Positions 32,901 to 36,623 of a stretch of DNA of 36,623 nt are shown in pieces; the first letter of the stretch is position 1, and the number at the start of each line of letters is the position of its first letter. Below the pieces are notes generated by a model, which was given only the letters and a program-made list of their open reading frames with translations, ran no database searches and had not been told where the DNA came from. The stretch lies in contig PLSX01000217.1 of assembly GCA_003165315.1 (NCBI GenBank), forward strand, positions 1 through 36,623. The letters run 5' to 3'. Origin of the DNA: Acidobacteriota bacterium (GTDB taxonomy: Bacteria > Acidobacteriota > Terriglobia > UBA7540). The position numbers and the translations under genes are program-made.

Positions 32901-32996
32901 CTGGATGATGGGACTGGAGCTACTCCCGCCACACCCGCAGAGAATGAGAAATAATGACGCAGTCAAAGAAAGACAAAGCACATTAATTAATCGCAT

Positions 32997-33479
32997 GTGA
33001 AGCTCCTTTTCAATCGTCAAAGACACTTCATGGCACGATGTTTCGCCACGGGGGGACGGAAAGATCCTTCTCATCCCATCAAGGCACCGTTCAAGAGCGG
33101 ACGATTCGGGTGCCGCTGCGCCAGACTCAAGAATGCTCCCTGAGCCGAATCTCCGCTGATCGACGGCCGGAACTGCTAATCCGAGCCGGCCTACCGTGGA
33201 ATTTAAAGCAGTGCAAGCACCAAACTCACAACCAATTGACATTAGAATTAGCTAATTTTGAATAGCGGTATTAGGGGTGTATGCCGAGGAGAAGCCAGAC
33301 TGAGGAACAAAACCGCCTCTGGTCGTAACGAGACAACTCTTTCGAACTGATGCAAACAATGACTAATCCTCCCGCACATGGAACCAGCAGAGGGGGGAAG
33401 GGCTTCCCAAAATCCAACCCCACTTGAATCCTATTGTTTCAGAGTGCATCTAACGAGTCTGGAGGCAAAAGGGAGAACC
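32997..33479. other. Divergent intergenic region with AATTAGCTAATT palindrome
   Basis: 483 bp between the phosphoesterase gene (minus) and thioredoxin (plus). A perfect 12-bp palindrome AATTAGCTAATT lies at 33246-33257, next to TTGACA at 33236-33241; the -10 at the correct spacing is poor (TGAATA). Possibly an operator or promoter, not proven. No gene is supported here. Confidence 0.4.
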
Positions 33480-33812
33480 ATGGATAAAGTATTACATGTG
33501 CAAGCCGCCGATTGGCAGGGGCTCGAGACCAGCCCCAAGCCGGTATTTCTGGACTTTTGGGCAGACTGGTGCGGTCCCTGCAAAATGCTGGGGCCGACTT
33601 TCGAGCGTTTGGCGGATCAGTACGGGGAAAAAGTGACGTTCGCGAAGGTCAATGTGGACGAACTGCCGGAAATCGCCAATAAGTTCTCGATCAGGTCCAT
33701 CCCGACCCTCATTTTGATGCAGGGCGGAAGCGTGGTGGAGACTTTGGTGGGTCTGCGATCAGAACAGGAACTGGCCCAAGTGCTAACCCGTCACACCAAC
33801 GGCAACAAGTAG
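33480..33812 (+). CDS. trxA: Thioredoxin
   Basis: 110-residue cytosolic thioredoxin, a disulfide reductant recycled by thioredoxin reductase. Active site WCGPC at residues 30-34 (FWADWCGPCKMLGP), NVDELPEIANKFSIRSIPTL with the conserved cis-Pro (about 74), and GLRSEQELAQVL near the end. Start ATG 33480 is preferred because GGGAG lies 7 bases upstream and the fold begins here; the open frame continues upstream without similarity. Single gene, convergent with the coiled-coil protein gene. Named trxA by fold; paralogues elsewhere in the genome cannot be ruled out. Confidence 0.9.
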   Translation: MDKVLHVQAADWQGLETSPKPVFLDFWADWCGPCKMLGPTFERLADQYGEKVTFAKVNVDELPEIANKFSIRSIPTLILMQGGSVVETLVGLRSEQELAQVLTRHTNGNK

Positions 33813-33861
33813 GGATTAGGGGTTAAGGACCAGGGATTTGCGTTTCCTAATCCCTAACCCC
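33812..33861. terminator. Imperfect inverted repeat between convergent genes
   Basis: GGGATTAGGGGTTA (33812-33825) pairs with TAATCCCTAACCCC (33848-33861): 12 Watson-Crick pairs, one G-U and one mismatch, 22-nt loop. Telomere-like in composition, but its position between thioredoxin and the convergent gene ending at 33883 suggests a bidirectional terminator. It begins inside the thioredoxin stop. Confidence 0.4.
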
Positions 33862-33882
33862 CAAGCCACAAATTCCTCGGGT

Positions 33883-34875
33883 TTAAGCTCCCGGACGCTG
33901 ACCCAGCACATTTGTGGTGCTGGGGAAGAAACCCTTCGGCGTGCTGATATAGCCTGACACGGTATCCTTACCCAACTTATTCACCACCAACTCCAGGGCG
34001 CTGGAGGCTCCCTGCACGTAGAAGTACAGAGGTTCATTCACAGCCTTGTTGCTGCGTTCCGTCAACTTGTCATCAAAGGATAGGTTGACGCTGAAGACAT
34101 TGCGCCTGGGGTCGGTCTTTTCCAATTCCACGGTAACGGTTCCAACCTTCTGCTGAGCCTTCTTGCGAGGCAAAGTAAACTCAAAATAATCTCGATCGCT
34201 CTTATGTGCCAAGGCGACCAGTTCATCGTGGGTACGGGCGATGGCTCCGTTTAATTCGCCCTTGGTGCCAGTAAGCGCGTTGGTAAACTCGGACTTGGTG
34301 CTGGCCAGATCCTGCTTGGTGCTGTCCAAATCCGTGCTGAGGCCGCCGATTTTGGCGTTGGCGTCAGCCTGAAGCTTGTTCACATCCTGGGCGCTGGCCT
34401 TCTGGGCAATGGCCTGGTTCAACTGCTTCACGGCGGTCTGCTGTTGCTGTTGGACCTGTTCCGCCAGTTCGTGGGCACGGCTCAATTCCTGTTGCGTCAT
34501 GCCGAGCTTTTCCGTGGTCACCTGAAATTGCCCTTTCAACTGCGCGTAACGGTCGTCGCTGGAGTCCATGCGCCGGGTCAGCAGGTTCATCTCGTCAGCC
34601 TGCTTCGTCGCATAATCGCTGAACTGAGATCGCCCCACCAGCACCAGCGCCAGGTTGGCCACCGCCAGGACGGCAAGCACCACCACCAGCCATTGCATCA
34701 TCTTCCCGCCACCCGCGGCAGGCGCCGCTTGCGGGACTGGCTGAACATAAACATATTGAGGGGCTCCGGGTTGGGGCGCGCCTTGCGTTGGCCCAGGATC
34801 GGTAACTCGCCGTGTAGGCGCATCATCGTTCAGGCCGAACATTGAATGGCCGGGACTAGGGTCTTTGTCTGCCAT
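33883..34875 (-). CDS. Membrane-anchored coiled-coil protein, unknown function
   Basis: 330 residues. Cytoplasmic, proline/glutamine-rich N-terminus (APQPGAPQYVYVQPVPQAAP), one membrane helix MMQWLVVVLAVLAVANLALVLVG (about 59-81), a long coiled coil (about 85-220: SDYATKQADEMNLLTRRMDS, QQELSRAHELAEQVQQQQQ, KIGGLSTDLDSTKQDLASTKSE), and a beta-rich C-terminal domain (YFEFTLPRKKAQQKVGTVTVELEK, VFSVNLSFDDKLTERSNK, ALELVVNKLGKDTVSGYIS). Start ATG 34875 with GGAG upstream. The domain pattern suggests an envelope scaffold or sensor. No family name is certain. Confidence 0.75.
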   Translation of the reverse strand: MADKDPSPGHSMFGLNDDAPTRRVTDPGPTQGAPQPGAPQYVYVQPVPQAAPAAGGGKMMQWLVVVLAVLAVANLALVLVGRSQFSDYATKQADEMNLLTRRMDSSDDRYAQLKGQFQVTTEKLGMTQQELSRAHELAEQVQQQQQTAVKQLNQAIAQKASAQDVNKLQADANAKIGGLSTDLDSTKQDLASTKSEFTNALTGTKGELNGAIARTHDELVALAHKSDRDYFEFTLPRKKAQQKVGTVTVELEKTDPRRNVFSVNLSFDDKLTERSNKAVNEPLYFYVQGASSALELVVNKLGKDTVSGYISTPKGFFPSTTNVLGQRPGA

Positions 34876-35027
34876 ACTTTCTCCTCTATTCTCAGATGCC
34901 GGTGCGGGTTCACAAGAAGCACCGGGCCAGCCTATATTATGATGCCGCGTTGGGAGCAACAGTTTAAGTGTAAATGCAATTTAACCTTCATCAGACCAGC
35001 CCAGTATCCCACTAAAAGGATGCGGGT

Positions 35028-35630
35028 TCAAGCGCCGGTGAGTGCGGGCCCAGGCTGGGCTTGAATCAGCGCCACGGCGTCAGCACGGATAGCCTGGCCA
35101 CAGCCCACGGCGTCCAACCCTTCACCGCTCTTGGCTTTGACGCTTACTTGGCTGGCCTTGAGGCGCAGAGCAGCGGCCACTTTTTTTTCCATGGGGAAGA
35201 TGTGAGGCCCCAGTTTGGGGCGCTCCAACCCCACCGTGGCATCGATGTTAACGATGCTGAATCCCGCCGCATCGAGCAGTTGGCGGACGTGGCGCAGAAA
35301 GAGCAGGCTAGAGGCGTTCTTCCACTGGGGAGCGGTGTTGGGAAAGTGGCGCCCGATATCACCCAGATGCGCTGCCCCCAACAGAGCATCGCAGATGGCG
35401 TGGGCCAGAACATCGCCATCGGAGTGGCCTTCAGGACCTTTTTCATACGGGATGCGCACACCGCCAATGATCAGTTTGCGGCCAACGACGAGCCGGTGGA
35501 TATCGTTTCCAAGTCCCACCCGGAAATTATTCAAGGTTGGGGAAAGATGCCGAAAGGTGCTTTCGGCTTCAACAGCGCCGGACAAAATATCTCGATTTGC
35601 CCCTTTTTCCCTCTTGCTCGGTGGTTTCAT
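35028..35630 (-). CDS. ispF: 2-C-methyl-D-erythritol 2,4-cyclodiphosphate synthase
   Basis: 200 residues. Non-mevalonate isoprenoid enzyme converting CDP-ME-2-phosphate to MEcPP and releasing CMP; works as a trimer with zinc. Motif GLGNDIHRL with metal ligands D43 and H45, HSDGDVLAHAICDALLGAAHLGDIGRHFP with H77, KLGPHIFPMEKKVAAAL, and the C-terminal SVKAKSGEGLDAVGCGQAI. Start ATG 35630 is 10 bp after the ispD stop. It has a 36-residue N-terminal extension before FRVGLGNDIH that most IspF lack; no Met or good alternative start occurs near the usual position. In operon with ispD. Confidence 0.94.
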   Translation of the reverse strand: MKPPSKREKGANRDILSGAVEAESTFRHLSPTLNNFRVGLGNDIHRLVVGRKLIIGGVRIPYEKGPEGHSDGDVLAHAICDALLGAAHLGDIGRHFPNTAPQWKNASSLLFLRHVRQLLDAAGFSIVNIDATVGLERPKLGPHIFPMEKKVAAALRLKASQVSVKAKSGEGLDAVGCGQAIRADAVALIQAQPGPALTGA

Positions 35631-35640
35631 GTTAGCCCGA

Positions 35641-36345
35641 TTATGCGCCTTCCCGGATTTGTTCACGCTCCTGCGCGATAAAGAGTCGGGCCAGGGGAAG
35701 ATCCGAAGGTTTGGTGATTTTGATATTCCGATCCGATCCCATGATCACCTTCACGTCGTGACCGTCGTGTTCCACCAGGCTGGACTCATCGGTGCCAAAA
35801 TAACCTTCGGAAAGGGCGCGGTCAAACGCCTTGCGCAGGGTTGTGTAACGAAACGCTTGCGGCGTCTGGGCCAGAACAATGCGCTGGCGGGGAATGGTGC
35901 CGGTAATGGTTTGCCGCTCGACCTTCTTCACCGTATCCACACTGGGGATGCCCAGAATGGCGGCGCCGTCTTTGCGCGCGGCGTCGACAATCTGTTGAAT
36001 CATAACCAGTTCAACAAAAGGGCGCACGGCGTCATGGACCACCACCACTTCAGTTTCGGGCGGGGCCTGATCAAGACAGAAGGCAACGGTCTCCTGGCGT
36101 GATGCTCCACCCGCCACCAAGCGCACGGGTTTGACAAAGTTCTGTTTGGCGATTTCCTGATAGGCCCGGTCCATCTCTTCCGGCCGCAGCCCAAGAAAAA
36201 TCTCGTCAATCGCTTCAGAGGCGTCAAACTTCCTGAGGGTATGAACGAAAATCGGAACGCCCTCAAGGGAAAGAAATTGCTTGGGCGTGGTTCCGCCCAT
36301 CCTGATGCCCGTACCCGCCGCGGGAATAATGGCTAGAACGCTCAT
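35641..36345 (-). CDS. ispD: 2-C-methyl-D-erythritol 4-phosphate cytidylyltransferase
   Basis: 234 residues. Transfers CMP from CTP to MEP in the non-mevalonate pathway. CTP-binding start PAAGTGIRMGGTTPKQFL (residues 8-25, with Arg15 and Lys22), VVHDAVRPFV (about 104-113), VDTVKK about 135, and AQTPQAFR (about 158-165). Length is normal. Start ATG 36345 with GGAG eight bases upstream. It is followed 10 bp later by ispF. The yacL-like gene upstream is separated by an intrinsic terminator, so ispD may have its own promoter in 36346-36433, although read-through is possible. Confidence 0.95.
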   Translation of the reverse strand: MSVLAIIPAAGTGIRMGGTTPKQFLSLEGVPIFVHTLRKFDASEAIDEIFLGLRPEEMDRAYQEIAKQNFVKPVRLVAGGASRQETVAFCLDQAPPETEVVVVHDAVRPFVELVMIQQIVDAARKDGAAILGIPSVDTVKKVERQTITGTIPRQRIVLAQTPQAFRYTTLRKAFDRALSEGYFGTDESSLVEHDGHDVKVIMGSDRNIKITKPSDLPLARLFIAQEREQIREGA

Positions 36346-36433
36346 ACTGTCTCCGTGGTCAAGCGCCACGCGGCGTGGGTCCCCATTCCAACACCAGAGA
36401 GTCCCCCTGTCAGACGCCGCGCAGGAAAAGAAA

Positions 36434-36463
36434 GGCGACGGAGAGTCCCCTGCCTCCGTCGCC
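36434..36463 (-). terminator. Intrinsic terminator after the yacL-like gene
   Basis: On the minus strand, GGCGACGGAG pairs with CTCCGTCGCC (10 bp, 36434-36443 with 36454-36463), loop 10 nt, followed by TTTCTTTTCC. This is a good Rho-independent terminator 24 bp past the stop at 36487. Confidence 0.75.
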
Positions 36464-36486
36464 CTGCTTGCATTGTGAATTCTCGA

Positions 36487-36623
36487 CTACTGGTGGACGG
36501 TCTCCACCAGAGATCTACGTTCATCGTACTTGCCAAAGATCATCTTTCCGGCCGTGGTCTGCAAAACGCTGGTCACGGAAATATCGATGGTCTTGGAAAT
36601 CATCTTCTTGGCGTTGTCCACCA
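36487..36623 (-). CDS. PIN/TRAM-domain protein, YacL-like (3' end, partial at right edge)
   Basis: Only the last 45 residues are in the window, ending LVETVHQ. They include VDNAKKMISKTIDISVTSV and LQTTAGKMIFGKYD, which match the C-terminal TRAM segment of YacL-type PIN/TRAM proteins (typically '...vtVtsVLQTaaGrmIFa'). In Bacillus yacL precedes ispD and ispF in the same order, which supports the call. The PIN nuclease part is outside the window. The frame starts with a split codon at the right edge. Confidence 0.72.
   Translation of the reverse strand, partial: VDNAKKMISKTIDISVTSVLQTTAGKMIFGKYDERRSLVETVHQ

Larger units (their letters stand above)
29913..32996 (-). pseudogene. 5' part of interrupted phosphoesterase lipoprotein gene (He_PIG, YVTN-like, phosphoesterase)
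   Basis: Large secreted lipoprotein: ATG 32996 with AAGGAGC upstream; signal MRLINVLCLSLTASLFLILC with lipobox LCGC (Cys22). Two He_PIG/Ig-like repeats (about residues 35-118 and 122-206: YTxGTAxYxxGTxIPxNxPTS.GGAVTSY...PALPAGL). Then a YVTN-type propeller (VAISGDGQTMVVANYYNDS, PDGTQLYATMGNLNSIAVV) and a phosphoesterase domain starting KHVIFVLKENRTYDQVLGDL (PF04185-type), with NTGYLWDSALRAGLTVRDYG. The gene is cut at TSD 29979 by the IS1595 element; the frame then runs about 22 codons into it and stops at 29913, giving 1027 residues instead of 1242. The metal-binding C-terminal part is lost, so it is likely inactive. Confidence 0.92.

Noticed and set aside
33812..33861. Telomere-like TTAGGG repeats
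   Set aside because: Only a short imperfect inverted repeat in a convergent intergenic space; a terminator explains it better.

Overview
The window looks like chromosome from an acidobacterium, most likely class Terriglobia. The evidence is indirect: an Oar-like TonB-dependent receptor, a very large secreted lipoprotein with He_PIG-type Ig repeats, YVTN-like propeller and phosphoesterase domains, moderately high G+C, and a flagellar gene order in which fliM is displaced. No rRNA or tRNA gene is visible, so placement below phylum is inference.

Layout. 1-7.9 kb: the 3' end of a TonB-dependent receptor, a small secreted protein, an ABC-F ATPase behind a perfect-consensus sigma70 promoter, a PilZ protein, a barrel-less POTRA protein and an aquaporin. 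8.0-11.3 kb: a minus-strand group of two short-chain dehydrogenases around a DUF4832-like secreted protein. 11.7-22.0 kb: a plus-strand flagellar export and switch operon, fliL-fliN-fliO-fliP-[four-helix-bundle gene]-fliQ-fliR-flhB-flhA-fliA-fliM-fliN/fliY-like, followed by a zinc-finger/GspE-N-like gene. Several of its genes overlap by a few bases. 22.0-24.9 kb: FGGY kinase, family-5 uracil-DNA glycosylase and an EVE-domain protein, all minus strand. 24.2-26.0 kb: AT-rich, gene-poor DNA with degenerate interspersed repeats and two strong hairpins. 26.0-33.0 kb: one large phosphoesterase lipoprotein gene (minus strand) split by a 3.2-kb IS1595-type element. 33.5-36.6 kb: thioredoxin, a membrane-anchored coiled-coil protein, ispF, ispD and the 3' end of a yacL-like PIN/TRAM gene.

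The clearest mobile DNA is the element at 26756-29978. It has perfect 25-bp terminal inverted repeats and a perfect 8-bp target duplication, a transposase, and four passenger genes. Three of these form a tightly coupled minus-strand operon: a protein with an RX4H (HEPN-like) motif, a putative lipoprotein, and a 45-residue basic microprotein. Removing the element plus one target copy restores a 1242-codon frame through the phosphoesterase motif, so the insertion looks recent.

A second, less obvious insertion lies between fliP and fliQ. It is a four-helix-bundle (23S-intervening-sequence-type) gene bracketed by imperfect 24-bp inverted repeats, whose stop codon overlaps the fliQ start. Other oddities are an NPNE instead of NPTH cleavage site in FlhB, a FliO without a membrane segment, and a repeat family on both sides of the EVE gene.
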